Shown here: piece after piece, positions 9,460 through 18,802 of the stretch
Layout: every line of letters starts with the position of its first letter
Position numbering within the stretch: position 1 is the stretch's first letter
DNA from: Bradyrhizobium sp. 132
GTDB lineage: Bacteria; Pseudomonadota; Alphaproteobacteria; Rhizobiales; Xanthobacteraceae
Reading direction: 5' to 3'
NCBI RefSeq assembly: GCF_023074185.1
Contig: NZ_JADPKY010000055.1
Location: forward strand, 1 to 59,522
Length of the DNA stretch: 59,522 nt
The notes under the pieces: model-generated
Seen by the model: the letters and a program-made list of their open reading frames with translations, nothing else
Databases searched by the model: none
What the model was told of the DNA's origin: nothing
Program-made: the position numbers and the translations under genes

Positions 9460-9945
9460 TCAGTTCAGAATGACGCGGTTGCGTGACAGGAAGACGCGCG
9501 CGCCACGCACTTCGCCCTCGATCACCATGTCCCATTGCCCGGGCGCGACGGAGGCGGCATTGCCGCGATAGATGCCGATGCCGGCCTCCGAGAGCTCGAC
9601 CGCGAGATCAGCTCGCTTGTCGGTCGGCCGCTCCAGGCGGCCGCCGAACTTCAACCCGCTCACCGGATGCCCGGCAGCGTCGCGCGCTTCGACCTGGAGC
9701 ACGGCATTGCCATCGGCGCGCCGCTCGATATGAGCGTTAACCTGCCATTTGCGCGCGGCTTGGTCCTGCGCCGCCGAGATCTCGCGGTCATAAATGAGGC
9801 CTGCGGCATAGGGGCTGTCGACGTCGGTGCCGGGCAGCGTCGCGATCGCAAGCTTCATCATGGTCACGTTGACGCCGATCACGACGCCGAAGAAGGCGAC
9901 CAGCATCGGGAACACCTTGGTCCCGGTCAGCGGCTTGGATGCCAT
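9460..9945 (-). CDS. fixH: FixH, cbb3 oxidase assembly membrane protein
   Basis: A 161-residue protein with one N-terminal membrane anchor (KVFPMLVAFFGVVIGVNVTMM) and a periplasmic beta-rich domain ending in GQWDMVIEGE and FLSRNRVIL, as in FixH/CcoH. CcoH assists late cbb3 assembly. It lies 15 bases after fixG and 11 bases before fixI, within one operon. Confidence 0.95.
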   Translation of the reverse strand: MASKPLTGTKVFPMLVAFFGVVIGVNVTMMKLAIATLPGTDVDSPYAAGLIYDREISAAQDQAARKWQVNAHIERRADGNAVLQVEARDAAGHPVSGLKFGGRLERPTDKRADLAVELSEAGIGIYRGNAASVAPGQWDMVIEGEVRGARVFLSRNRVILN

Positions 9946-9960
9946 GGGTGTCTCCTGGAC

Positions 9961-11427
9961 TTACGGTGAGACGAAATTGTCGGTGGCGGACGCGGCCTCG
10001 CCGAGCCCGATATCGGTGACGTGGAAGCGGACGGGAATAGACTTCTCTGGATTGCTGTCCGCCGGCGCGGTCACGAGCAGCCGCAACTCGCTGGTGGAGT
10101 CGCGGGGGATCACGATCATCGGCCGGTCCGGCGTCACGGAATCAACGCCGATGACGTGAATGGTCGCGTTGGCCGGACCGTTCGCGTCGATCGCGATGAC
10201 GCGGTCATAACCGCTCTTGTTCAGCAGCCGCACCGTATAGGCGTTGCGGATCGAGCCGTCGCTGAGCCTGACGGCGACCGGATTGCGGTCGTGCAGCACG
10301 TTGACGTCGAGCAGGCTGCGGGTCGCGAGGATGTAGATCATGATGCCGCCGACGGCCGCGATGATCGCGCTGTAGGCGACAGTGCGGGGACGGACGATGC
10401 GGTAGACCGGCGCCTTGCCTTCCTGGCGGCGATGGATATTGATGTCGTTGTCGTAGCCGATCAGCCGCTTCGGACGGCCGATCTTGGTCATCACGTTGTC
10501 GCAGGCATCGATGCAGAGGCCGCACTGGATGCATTCGAGCTGCGGCCCGTTGCGGATATCGATGCCGGTCGGGCAGACCGCGACGCATTGATAGCAGTCG
10601 ACGCAGTCGCCAGCGTGCTCACCGATGGCGCGCAGCTCGATCGCCTTCTTGACCGAGGTGCGCTTCTCGCCGCGGTCGTAGCGGTAGGTGACGTTGAGCG
10701 CCCATTCGTCGGTGAGCGCCGCCTGGATCCGCGGCCAGGGGCACATATAGACGCAGACCTGCTCGCGCATGAATCCGGCGAGCACATAGGTCATCGCGGT
10801 GAGAATGCCGATCCAGGCATAGGCGATCATCGGCGCCTCGAAGGTGACGAGCTGCTTCACCAGCGTCGGCGCGTCGTTGAAATAGAGCACCCAGGCGCCG
10901 CCCGTCCACCAGGCGATCAGGAGCCAGATCGAATGCTTGAGCACGATCTCCGAGATGCGCTTGAGCCTCGTCGGATCGGACGATTTGTCCTTCTTCATCC
11001 GCTCGCGCCGGTCGCCTTCGATCAGGCGCTCGACGGCGTAGAACAGGTCGGTCCAGACCGTCTGGGGACAGAGATAGCCGCACCAGATGCGGCCGCCGAC
11101 CGAGTTCATCAGGAACAGCGCCACCGCGGCGACGATCAACAGGCCCGTGAAGTAGTAGACCTCCTGCGGCCACAGCTCGATGAAAAAGAAGTAGAAGCGG
11201 CTGTTGGGCAGATCGATCAGCACCGCCTGGCTCGGAGCGCCGAGGCCGCGGTTCCAGCGCACGAAGGGCAGGAAGTAGTAGATGCCGAGGCAGAACGCCA
11301 TCAGGCCCCATTTGATCCGGCGGAAGGTGCCGGAGACGCTCTGGGGATAGACCTTCTTCCGGGCTGCGTAGAGCGGCCCGTAATCGTCGTCCGATGTGAG
11401 GTCGTTCGGGTTCACGGTCTTGTTCAT
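9961..11427 (-). CDS. fixG: FixG, membrane ferredoxin-like protein
   Basis: A 488-residue membrane protein with about five membrane helices and two 4Fe-4S clusters: Cys275/278/281/285 (CVDCYQCVAVCP) and Cys299/302/305/309 (CIQCGLCIDACD). Further paired cysteines sit in WCGYLCP and CVYMCPWPR. FixG/CcoG is linked to copper handling during cbb3 assembly. The frame can also be opened at a TTG two codons earlier; I prefer the ATG at 11427. It is the first gene of fixGHIS, with a FixK box about 60 bases upstream. Confidence 0.95.
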   Translation of the reverse strand: MNKTVNPNDLTSDDDYGPLYAARKKVYPQSVSGTFRRIKWGLMAFCLGIYYFLPFVRWNRGLGAPSQAVLIDLPNSRFYFFFIELWPQEVYYFTGLLIVAAVALFLMNSVGGRIWCGYLCPQTVWTDLFYAVERLIEGDRRERMKKDKSSDPTRLKRISEIVLKHSIWLLIAWWTGGAWVLYFNDAPTLVKQLVTFEAPMIAYAWIGILTAMTYVLAGFMREQVCVYMCPWPRIQAALTDEWALNVTYRYDRGEKRTSVKKAIELRAIGEHAGDCVDCYQCVAVCPTGIDIRNGPQLECIQCGLCIDACDNVMTKIGRPKRLIGYDNDINIHRRQEGKAPVYRIVRPRTVAYSAIIAAVGGIMIYILATRSLLDVNVLHDRNPVAVRLSDGSIRNAYTVRLLNKSGYDRVIAIDANGPANATIHVIGVDSVTPDRPMIVIPRDSTSELRLLVTAPADSNPEKSIPVRFHVTDIGLGEAASATDNFVSP

Positions 11428-11484
11428 CGTCAAAAGCTTCTCGCAAAGGTGCGATTAAACCTAGACCCGACGCCGCGGCGTCAG

Positions 11485-11498
11485 TTGATCCAGCGCAA
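11485..11498 (-). promoter_or_regulatory. FixK2 box of fixGHIS
   Basis: TTGA-N6-GCAA, one half perfect and the other with the allowed G/T change in the TTG(A/C)-N6-(T/G)CAA consensus. It lies 58-71 bases before the fixG ATG, between fixP and fixG, so fixGHIS has its own FixK2-controlled promoter. Confidence 0.75.
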
Positions 11499-11523
11499 AC
11501 GGGGGCGTTTTGTTCGCCCGTCT
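11499..11523 (-). terminator. weak hairpin after fixP
   Basis: On the minus strand GGGCG and CGCCC pair across a seven-base A-rich loop shortly after the fixP stop. There is no strong T-run, so termination may be partial. Confidence 0.3.
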
Positions 11524-11535
11524 TCCGTCAATGGG

Positions 11536-12411
11536 CTATTTTCCACCGCCCAGCGAGTGGACGTAGACCGCCATGGCCTTGATGGTGGCCGGATCGAGCC
11601 GCCCCTCCCAGGCCGGCATAACGCCGGCGCGGCCTAGGCTGATGGTCTCGATCAGGCTCGCCTCGTCCGAGCCATAGAGCCAGATCTTGTCGGTGAGGTT
11701 CGGCGCGCCCATCTCGGGGTTGCCCTTACCGCCATCGCCATGGCAGGCGACGCAATTCTCGGCGAAGATCTTTTCGCCCTTCGCCGCGTCGTAGCCCTTG
11801 CGGGTTGGCAAGCCCGATAGCGACCGCACGTAATTGGCGACCGTGACGATCTCGTCCGGCTTCAGCACGCCGTCCTTGCCGAAGGCGAGCATCTGGCCCT
11901 CATGCGCCTTGGCGTGACCGGAACGCGCGCCGAACTGGATGGTCTGCATGATCTGGTCGAGCGTGCCGCCCCACAGCCAGTCATCGTCGTTCAGGTTCGG
12001 ATAGCCTTTCGCGCCGGCGCCGCCGCTGCCGTGACACGGCGCGCAATTGTCGCCGAACACCGTCTTGCCCTTGGCGCGGGCGAGCGCCAGCAAGGCCGGA
12101 TCCTTTTCGATGTCGGCGAGCGAGGCCGCGCCCAGCGCCACCATCTTGTCGCCGCGGATCTTCTCGAGGTTTGCGAGCTCGACTGCGACGTCGGCGCGGG
12201 ACGAGTATCCGAACATGCCCGTGGTGTTGCTGGAGATCAGCGGCCAGGCCGGATAGACGAGCCAGTAGCCGATCGCCCAGACGATGGTGAGGTAGAAGGT
12301 GATTACCCACCAGCGCGGCAGCGGCGTGTTGAGTTCCTTGATGCCGTCCCACTCGTGCCCGGTCGTGGACGTGCCGGTGACGGAATCGATGTCGCTATGA
12401 TGATCGGTCAT
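11536..12411 (-). CDS. fixP: FixP, dihaem cytochrome c subunit of cbb3 oxidase
   Basis: A 291-residue membrane-anchored cytochrome. One N-terminal helix (WWVITFYLTIVWAIGYWLVY) is followed by two cytochrome c domains with haem-binding CAPCH (Cys123, Cys126, His127) and CVACH (Cys220, Cys223, His224). It passes electrons from the bc1 complex toward FixO and FixN in the inner membrane. It starts six bases after the fixQ stop and is the last gene of fixNOQP. Intact. Confidence 0.97.
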   Translation of the reverse strand: MTDHHSDIDSVTGTSTTGHEWDGIKELNTPLPRWWVITFYLTIVWAIGYWLVYPAWPLISSNTTGMFGYSSRADVAVELANLEKIRGDKMVALGAASLADIEKDPALLALARAKGKTVFGDNCAPCHGSGGAGAKGYPNLNDDDWLWGGTLDQIMQTIQFGARSGHAKAHEGQMLAFGKDGVLKPDEIVTVANYVRSLSGLPTRKGYDAAKGEKIFAENCVACHGDGGKGNPEMGAPNLTDKIWLYGSDEASLIETISLGRAGVMPAWEGRLDPATIKAMAVYVHSLGGGK

Positions 12412-12417
12412 GATCTC

Positions 12418-12582
12418 TCACTCCTCCCGCAACGGCAGGTGTGCCGCTTCGTCGAAAGCGGCCTTGTTGCGAGGCCAAAATGCGTAGGCGATGATCGCGA
12501 GAAAGATCGCGATGAAGACCGGCGTCCAGATCGTGGTCACGAGACCGGACGGAAGATTGTCGAGTGTCAGGATGGCTTTCAT
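12418..12582 (-). CDS. fixQ: FixQ, small subunit of cbb3 oxidase
   Basis: A 54-residue protein. The short lead MKAILTLDNLPS is followed by one membrane helix (TPVFIAIFLAIIAYAFWP) and a charged tail ending LPLREE. It lies between fixO (13 bases upstream) and fixP (six bases downstream), as in all fixNOQP operons. FixQ/CcoQ stabilises the complex. Confidence 0.95.
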   Translation of the reverse strand: MKAILTLDNLPSGLVTTIWTPVFIAIFLAIIAYAFWPRNKAAFDEAAHLPLREE

Positions 12583-12595
12583 CGTTGATGCCTTC

Positions 12596-13330
12596 TCAGC
12601 GAAGATTGGCTTTATCGTTGTAGATCTTGAAGTCGACCAGCGTGCCGAGCATCTGCAAATATGCGATCAGCGCGTCCATTTCGGTCGGCGTGCCGGTCTT
12701 GCCGTCGAAATTGCGCACGACGGCCTTGACGTAGCGCTTGCTGAAGGCATCGCTGCCGGAATTATCGGGATCAGCCTGGGCCTTCACATCGGCCCTGGCG
12801 CTCGCGATCTGATCGTCGCTGTAGGGCACCCCGACGGTTCTCAGCGTGCGCATGTGGTCGGCGATCGTGTCGGGATCGACCTCGGTCTGACTGAGGAACG
12901 GATAGCCCGGCATCACCGACTGCGGCACGATGGCGCGCGGGTTGGTCAGATGGTTGACGTGCCAGTCGTCGGAATATTTGGCGCCGACGCGGGCAAGATC
13001 GGGACCGGTGCGCTTCGAGCCCCACTGGAACGGGTGGTCGAACATGCTCTCGGCGGCGAGCGAGAAGTGGCCGTAGCGCTCGACCTCGTCGCGCAGGGGG
13101 CGGATCATCTGCGAGTGGCAGAGATAACAGCCTTCGCGGACGTAGACGTTGCGGCCTGCGAGCTCCAGTGGCGTATAGGGCCGCACCCCGTCGACCGCCT
13201 CGATCGTGCTCTTGAGGTAGAACAGCGGCGTGATCTCGACGAGACCGCCGATCGCGATCACCAGCAGGATGCCGACGATCAGGATGATCGAGTTCTTCTC
13301 GAAGACTTGATGGCGTGTCCAGAACGACAT
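12596..13330 (-). CDS. fixO: FixO, monohaem cytochrome c subunit of cbb3 oxidase
   Basis: A 244-residue membrane-anchored cytochrome with an N-terminal helix ([19 protein letters not shown]) and a single haem c site CYLCH (Cys68, Cys71, His72), followed by the family-typical [15 protein letters not shown]. It transfers electrons into the FixN core. It starts ten bases after the fixN stop. Length and motifs are normal. Confidence 0.97.
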   Translation of the reverse strand: MSFWTRHQVFEKNSIILIVGILLVIAIGGLVEITPLFYLKSTIEAVDGVRPYTPLELAGRNVYVREGCYLCHSQMIRPLRDEVERYGHFSLAAESMFDHPFQWGSKRTGPDLARVGAKYSDDWHVNHLTNPRAIVPQSVMPGYPFLSQTEVDPDTIADHMRTLRTVGVPYSDDQIASARADVKAQADPDNSGSDAFSKRYVKAVVRNFDGKTGTPTEMDALIAYLQMLGTLVDFKIYNDKANLR

Positions 13331-13340
13331 GGAAAACTCC

Positions 13341-14990
13341 TCATTCCGCCGGCTGAAGAGCGACGGGCCTCTGGACTTCCGCTTCGCCGACGCGAACCGT
13401 CATCCAGAGATTATAGGCCATGATCAGCGCGCCGATCAGGAACAGGGCGCCGCCGGCGGCGCGGATGATGTAGAAGGGATGCATCGCCTCGACGGTCTCG
13501 ATGAAGGAATATTCAAGGAAGCCGAGCGAGGTGTAGGCGCGCCACATCAGGCCCTGGAGGATGCCGGACACCCACATCGCCGAGATGTAGAGAACGATGC
13601 CGAGGGTTGCGATCCAGAAGTGCCAGTTGACGAGCTTCAGGCTGTAGAGTCCCTTGCGATTCCAGACCCACGGCACTAGGCAGTAGAGCGCGCCGAAGGA
13701 GACGAAGCCGACCCAGCCGAGCGCGCCGGAATGCACGTGACCGATGGTCCAGTCGGTGTAATGGCTGAGCGAGTTGACGACCTTGATCGACATCATCGGG
13801 CCTTCGAACGTCGACATGCCGTAGAAGGCGACGGAGACGACGAGTATGCGCAGCACGGGGTCGGTGCGCAGCTTGTCCCAGGCGCCCGACAGCGTCATCA
13901 GGCCGTTGATCATGCCGCCCCAGGAGGGCATCCACAGCATGATCGAGAAGGTCATGCCGAGCGTCTGCGTCCAATCCGGCAGCGCCGTGTAGTGCAGGTG
14001 ATGCGGACCGGCCCAGATATAGAGGAAGATCAGGGCCCAGAAGTGGATGATCGAGAGACGGTAGGAATAGATCGGCCGCTCGGCGCGCTTCGGGATGAAG
14101 TAGTACATGATGGCGAGGAAACCGGCGGTCAGGAAGAAGCCGACCGCGTTATGGCCGTACCACCACTGGAACATGGCGTCCTGGATGCCGCCCCAGGCGA
14201 CATAGGATTTTGAGCCGAACACCGAGACCGGGAGGGCCGGATTGTTGCCGAGATGCAGGACCGCGATCGTCACGATGAAGGCGAGATAGAACCAGTTCGC
14301 GACGAAGATGTGCGGTTCCTTGCGCTTGATGATGGTGGCAAGGAAGACCAGCAGATAGGTGACCCAGACGATGGTCAGCCAGAGATCGGCGTACCATTCC
14401 GGCTCCGCATATTCCTTGGACTGGGTGACGCCGAGCAGATAGCCGGTGCCTGCGATCAGGATGAAGAAGTTGTATCCGACGACCACGAACCAGGGCGCGA
14501 GATCGCCGGCAAGGCGTACGCGGCAGCTCTTCTGGACGACGTAGAAGGACGTGGCGATCAGCACGTTGCCGCCAAAGGCGAAGATCACCGCCGAGGTGTG
14601 CAGAGGACGCAGACGGCCGAAGCTGGTCCAGGGCAGATCGAAGTTCAGCGCCGGCCAGGCCAGTTGCGAGGCGATGATCAGGCCGACGAGGAAGCCCGCG
14701 ATGCCCCAGAACATCGCCATGAAGGAGGAAAACTTGATCGGGCCCATGTTGTAGTTGGGGCGGCCGTTGATCTCCGCCGGCGGCAGCGCCGCCGCGCGAT
14801 CGAAGTACCGGTTGATGATGCAGAACACCGCGGCCAGGCTCGCGGCCGCGCTGAGCGCAGCGTGGAAGGCGAAGGGCGCGTCGAGCGCCTTGGCCGAGGC
14901 GATTAAGCAGAAGAAGGCGGTGACTGCGAACACGACAGCCAGGCCGCTTTCACCTGACGTCATGGATTTGGAGAGGGCGGGCTGGCTCAT
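13341..14990 (-). CDS. fixN: FixN, catalytic subunit of cbb3 cytochrome oxidase
   Basis: A 549-residue protein of about 12-14 membrane helices, subunit I of the high-affinity oxidase used by bacteroids at nanomolar oxygen. Conserved family segments are present: [19 protein letters not shown] with an early haem-ligand His, [20 protein letters not shown] with the copper-ligand region, [14 protein letters not shown], and [12 protein letters not shown] near the C-terminal haem ligands. The ATG at 14990 follows AGAGAG. First gene of fixNOQP, with a FixK2 box 57-70 bases upstream. Confidence 0.97.
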   Translation of the reverse strand: MSQPALSKSMTSGESGLAVVFAVTAFFCLIASAKALDAPFAFHAALSAAASLAAVFCIINRYFDRAAALPPAEINGRPNYNMGPIKFSSFMAMFWGIAGFLVGLIIASQLAWPALNFDLPWTSFGRLRPLHTSAVIFAFGGNVLIATSFYVVQKSCRVRLAGDLAPWFVVVGYNFFILIAGTGYLLGVTQSKEYAEPEWYADLWLTIVWVTYLLVFLATIIKRKEPHIFVANWFYLAFIVTIAVLHLGNNPALPVSVFGSKSYVAWGGIQDAMFQWWYGHNAVGFFLTAGFLAIMYYFIPKRAERPIYSYRLSIIHFWALIFLYIWAGPHHLHYTALPDWTQTLGMTFSIMLWMPSWGGMINGLMTLSGAWDKLRTDPVLRILVVSVAFYGMSTFEGPMMSIKVVNSLSHYTDWTIGHVHSGALGWVGFVSFGALYCLVPWVWNRKGLYSLKLVNWHFWIATLGIVLYISAMWVSGILQGLMWRAYTSLGFLEYSFIETVEAMHPFYIIRAAGGALFLIGALIMAYNLWMTVRVGEAEVQRPVALQPAE

Positions 14991-15046
14991 GCGGATTCTC
15001 TCTGAAAGAACACGCCGCCAGAAACCACATCCGCCCTCGCGGGGAA

Positions 15047-15060
15047 TTGATTGAAATCAA
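15047..15060 (-). promoter_or_regulatory. FixK2 box of fixNOQP
   Basis: TTGATTGAAATCAA, a perfect TTGAT-N4-ATCAA palindrome. It is placed to recruit FixK2 for transcription leftward into fixN. Confidence 0.9.
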
Positions 15061-15179
15061 GCTAGCTGGATTTCCGTTGATGTGAGACCGATGCGGATCA
15101 GGGAGTAGTATCAATTGCTTGCGCACGGCACGGCGCACACCGCGAAGCATTGCCTCCGGAAAATCACGGAGCTTGAAAT

Positions 15180-15197
15180 CGCGGGATCAGTCCCGCG
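15180..15197 (-). terminator. hairpin at the end of the CBS gene
   Basis: A perfect 7-base stem (CGCGGGA/TCCCGCG) with a 4-base loop that includes the stop codon of the CBS-domain gene. No T-run follows, so it may protect the mRNA 3' end or give weak termination. It isolates this gene from fixN downstream. Confidence 0.5.
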
Positions 15198-15612
15198 CGG
15201 TGGCCTTGAGCGCCGCGATGACGTCCTCGCGGGCGATGATGCCGACCAGCTTCTGTGCGCCGTCGAGCACGATGATGCTCCTGATGCGATGCTCGACCAT
15301 GATCTGGAGCACGCGCGTCAGCCTCGTGTCGGGGCTGACGTAGATGAACTCGGGCGTCATGACGTCGCCGATCTTGCGGCTCATCAGGTCGGGATAGCGC
15401 GGCAGCATCTGGCTCGGCGTGAAGGCGAAACACTTCAGGATGTCGAATTTGGTGACGATGCCGACCACCTGCCCGTCATCCTCGACTGGATAGGAGTTGA
15501 AATCGTCGCGCTCGAACATCTCGCTGAGTTCGAGCAGGTCGAGATCGCACTGAGCCGTCCGTACGTTGCGTATCATGTAGCCGCCGACGGTCTGTTCAAG
15601 AGACTTGTACAC
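15187..15612 (-). CDS. two-CBS-domain protein
   Basis: A 141-residue soluble protein made of two CBS motifs (about residues 12-65 and 82-138), with segments such as YPVEDDGQVVGIVTKFDIL and SIIVLDGAQKLVGIIARED. CBS pairs bind adenine nucleotides and usually sense energy state. It lies between fixN and a universal stress gene on the same strand, an arrangement like that of B. japonicum, so a role in micro-oxic adaptation is likely by position only. No enzyme domain is attached. Confidence 0.85.
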   Translation of the reverse strand: MYKSLEQTVGGYMIRNVRTAQCDLDLLELSEMFERDDFNSYPVEDDGQVVGIVTKFDILKCFAFTPSQMLPRYPDLMSRKIGDVMTPEFIYVSPDTRLTRVLQIMVEHRIRSIIVLDGAQKLVGIIAREDVIAALKATARD

Positions 15613-15648
15613 GCGCGTCCTCCTCGATTGGTCTGGGTTCGCCAGCCG

Positions 15649-16475
15649 TCAGTGCGACAGCAACACGCAGCGGGCCGATTGCGTCATCAGATGATGCGTG
15701 GCGCCGCCGAGGATCAGCTCGCGGAAGCGCGAATGATGCGCCTGCGACGATCAAGCCGGCGCCGATGTTATAGGCGATCTTCTCTAATTGCGCGGCGGCG
15801 GTTTGGTTTCTCGCGGCTTCCGGGATGCGCGCGATCGCAGCGAGGCCGTGGCGAGCGAGCCATGCGGCAACGTCCGTGACGCGCCCCATCGCGGCCGAGC
15901 CGTCGCCAGCGTCTTCCGGAAGCTCGACGATGGTTATGTCCTTCGCGTTGCGCAGCCTCGGCAATGCATCGACAACCGCCCGCCGTGCCTCGGGCGTGTC
16001 CTTCCAGACTATGAGCACCCTACGCAGATCGAGCCAGTTGACTCCGTCGGTTACCATCAGGAGCGGCCGGCCAGCCTGCATTACCAGATCCTTCGGGCTT
16101 GCAAGCGAAAAGGCATCGGAGAAAGCGGGCTGTGTCCGCCGCTGACGACGATGTCGGCGCACCGCACCTGCGCCAGGACAAACCGCCTGGGAAAATCCAG
16201 GGCGCTGCGCCATTCCGAGTGTCCGCCGCGCGCCTTCGTCGCGGCGCGGAATTGCGCCTCCAGCTCGGCAAGGCGTTCCTGACGGAAGCCTGCTCCCGAT
16301 CGATCAGCCCTAGGGCCTCGGCGCCATCTGCGAAATAGAGCGGCGGAGCGAACTGCGCCGCGGCAACGCCGACAATGGTCGCCTCGAACCGCTCGGCGAG
16401 TTCGCCCGCGACATGAAGACGTGCCTCGTTGGGCTGATCGAGCGCCAGGCTGACCACCACGGTCGCATATGTCAT
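15649..16475 (-). pseudogene. universal stress protein (tandem UspA), three frameshifts
   Basis: MTYATVVVSLALDQPNEARL opens a UspA domain with the usual hydrophobic strand. The natural reading then changes frame near 16290 (to ERLAELEAQF), near 16130 (to FSDAFSLASPKDLVMQ) and near 15735 (to FRELILGGATHHLMTQSARC). The end of the second domain keeps the GGATHHLM region (UspA nucleotide-binding loop) and stops at 15649. Stitched together it is about 275 residues, a normal tandem Usp. Three independent single-base indels would abolish the product; clustered sequencing errors are an alternative. Confidence 0.8.
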
Positions 16476-16663
16476 CGGGAGCCTCCGGGCAGTACGTTGC
16501 TGTGGATATCTAGCCGCGCCGACGCAAGGCAGGATGAGGTAGATCAATTTTCGGCGCCCAGTTGGGAGAAATCCGCCGATCAGACATCCGAACTTGCCTC
16601 CGGTCCGGCCTTGGGCGAAATTGCCGCCACGGGACCCCGCCGCGGGAGAATGGGAGCAGTAGC

Positions 16664-18181
16664 TTGTCGCTGAGCCGCGTAACGCATCCGCCAGAGGACG
16701 CTCGCGGCGAGCATTTCGGCGTCCGGATCGAAGGCTTTGGCGTCGGCACCTGGGATCTCGATCTCAGGACGCGCGAGCTGGAGTGGTCGGAAACCGCGAG
16801 AATGCTGCTCGGCATCGAACGGAATCAACCGGCGAGCTATGAACTCCTTCTCTCGCGCCTCGGTCCCGCGGACCGCGCGCGCCTGGAGAGCGCGATCGAG
16901 CATGTCGTCGACCACGGCGGCGGCTTCGACGTATCCTTCAGAGTTGCCAATGCCTCAGGCCTGGGGCGCTGGATTCGCGCCCGGGCAGGTCTCATCCGGG
17001 ACGACGCCGGTGCCGCCCGCCATCTCAGCGGCATCTTTCTCGACGTCAACGAGGAGAAACAGGTTGAGGAGGCACTGCGCACCCGCGAGACTCACCTCCA
17101 GTCGATCCTCCAGACCATTCCCGATGCAATGATCGTCATCGACGGCCACGGCATCATCCAGCTCTTCAGCACGGCGGCCGAGCGCCTGTTCGGCTGGCCC
17201 GAGCAGGAGGCCATCGGCCAGAACGTCAGCATCCTGATGCCTGAGCCCGACTGCACCCGCCACGACGGCTACATCGCGCGCTACCGCACCACCGGAGATC
17301 CGCATATCATCGGCATCGGGCGTATCGTGACAGGCAAGCGCCGCGACGGAACCACCTTTCCGATGCATTTGGCGATCGGCGAGATGCAGTCGGGCGCCGA
17401 GCCTTATTTCACCGGATTCATCCGCGACCTCACCGAGCATCAACAGACCCAGGCGCGGCTCCAGGAATTGCAGTCCGAGCTCGTCCATGTCTCGCGGCTG
17501 ACCGCGATGGGCGAGATGGCCTCTGCGCTCGCCCACGAGCTCAACCAGCCGCTGGCGGCGATCAGCAATTATATGAAGGGCTCGCGACGGCTGCTCGCCG
17601 GCAGCAGCGACCCGAACACACGGAAGATCGAAAGCGCGCTGGACCGCGCCGCCGAACAGGCGTTGCGCGCCGGCCAGATCATCCGGCGCTTACGCGACTT
17701 CGTGTCTCGCGGCGAGTCCGAGAAGCGGGTCGAGAGCCTGTCCAAGCTGATCGAGGAAGCCGGCGCGCTTGGGCTTGCCGGCGCCCGCGAGCAGAACGTG
17801 CAGCTCCGCTTCAAGCTCGATCCGGACGCCGATCTCGTCCTCGCCGACCGGGTGCAGATCCAGCAAGTCCTGGTCAATCTGTTTCGCAATGCGCTGGAAG
17901 CAATGGCGCAGTCGCCGCGGCGCGAGCTCGTTATTGCCAACAGCCGCATCGCCGATGATGTGATCGAAGTGGAGGTGTCCGACAGCGGGTCCGGCTTCCA
18001 GGGCGACGTCATTTCAAACCTGTTTCAGACCTTCTTCACCACCAAGGAGACCGGCATGGGCGTGGGACTGTCCATCAGCCGCTCCATCATCGAGGCTCAC
18101 GGCGGCCGCATGTGGGCCGAGAGCAACGCATCGGGTGGCGCAACATTCCGCTTCACGCTCCCGGCAGCCGACGAGAACTGA
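16664..18181 (+). CDS. fixL: FixL, haem-based oxygen sensor histidine kinase
   Basis: FixL autophosphorylates when its haem loses oxygen and passes phosphate to FixJ. I choose the TTG at 16664, preceded by GGGAG, because it gives exactly 505 residues and puts the known B. japonicum residues in register: haem-ligand His200 (TRHDGYI), Arg220 (IGIGRIV) and phospho-acceptor His291 (ALAHELNQP). Residues about 20-130 form a first PAS domain, 140-260 the haem PAS, and 275-505 the HisKA and ATPase domains with NALEAM, DSGSGF and GMGVGLSI. The protein is soluble, without membrane segments. The upstream ATG at 16562 would add 34 atypical residues. Confidence 0.97.
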   Translation: MSLSRVTHPPEDARGEHFGVRIEGFGVGTWDLDLRTRELEWSETARMLLGIERNQPASYELLLSRLGPADRARLESAIEHVVDHGGGFDVSFRVANASGLGRWIRARAGLIRDDAGAARHLSGIFLDVNEEKQVEEALRTRETHLQSILQTIPDAMIVIDGHGIIQLFSTAAERLFGWPEQEAIGQNVSILMPEPDCTRHDGYIARYRTTGDPHIIGIGRIVTGKRRDGTTFPMHLAIGEMQSGAEPYFTGFIRDLTEHQQTQARLQELQSELVHVSRLTAMGEMASALAHELNQPLAAISNYMKGSRRLLAGSSDPNTRKIESALDRAAEQALRAGQIIRRLRDFVSRGESEKRVESLSKLIEEAGALGLAGAREQNVQLRFKLDPDADLVLADRVQIQQVLVNLFRNALEAMAQSPRRELVIANSRIADDVIEVEVSDSGSGFQGDVISNLFQTFFTTKETGMGVGLSISRSIIEAHGGRMWAESNASGGATFRFTLPAADEN

Positions 18182-18184
18182 TTC

Positions 18185-18802
18185 ATGACAACCAAGGGAC
18201 ATGTCTACGTCATCGACGACGACGAGGCGATGCGGGACTCGCTGAACTTCCTGCTGGATTCCTGCGGCTTCGGCGTCACCCTATTCGACAATGCGCAAGG
18301 CTTCCTCGGCGCCCTGCCCGGCCTCGCCTTCGGCTGCGTAGTCTCGGACATCCGCATGCCGGGCGTTGACGGAATCGAGCTTCTCAAGTGCATGAAGGCG
18401 CAGCACAGTCCGTTCCCGATCGTGATCATGACCGGTCACGGCGACGTGCCGCTCGCAGTCGAAGCGATGAAGCTTGGTGCGGTCGACTTCCTGGAAAAGC
18501 CGTTCGAGGACGACCGCCTCGTCACCATGATCGAGGCCGCGATCCGCCGGGCCGAACCGGTCGCCAAGAACGAGGCTATCGCGCAGGATATGGCCGCCCG
18601 TGTGGCCTCGTTGAGCCCGCGCGAGCACCAGATCATGGAGGGGCTGATCGCAGGTCTCTCCAATAAGCTGATCGCCCGCGAATACGACATCAGCCCGCGC
18701 ACGATCGAGGTCTACCGGGCCAATGTGATGACCAAGATGCAGGCCAACAGCCTCTCGGAACTGGTCCGGCTGGCGATGCGCGCCGGCATGCTGAAGGATT
18801 GA
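18185..18802 (+). CDS. fixJ: FixJ, response regulator
   Basis: A 205-residue regulator with a receiver domain (acidic DDD at 11-13, phospho-acceptor Asp55 in VVSDIRMPG, Thr and Lys in IMTGHGD and LEKPFED) and a C-terminal LuxR-type helix-turn-helix (LSPREHQIMEGLIAGLSNKL). FixL phosphorylates it, and it activates fixK2. It starts three bases after fixL, so the two form one transcript. Intact and of standard length. Confidence 0.97.
   Translation: MTTKGHVYVIDDDEAMRDSLNFLLDSCGFGVTLFDNAQGFLGALPGLAFGCVVSDIRMPGVDGIELLKCMKAQHSPFPIVIMTGHGDVPLAVEAMKLGAVDFLEKPFEDDRLVTMIEAAIRRAEPVAKNEAIAQDMAARVASLSPREHQIMEGLIAGLSNKLIAREYDISPRTIEVYRANVMTKMQANSLSELVRLAMRAGMLKD

Noticed and set aside
10021..11637. 538-codon open frame opposite fixG
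   Set aside because: It is antisense to an intact conserved gene, is Asp/Arg/Val-rich and has no domain; a typical shadow in GC-rich DNA. The same holds for 7418-8479 opposite fixI and for 11902-12588, 12491-13423, 13731-14213 and 14253-14906 opposite fixP/fixO/fixN.
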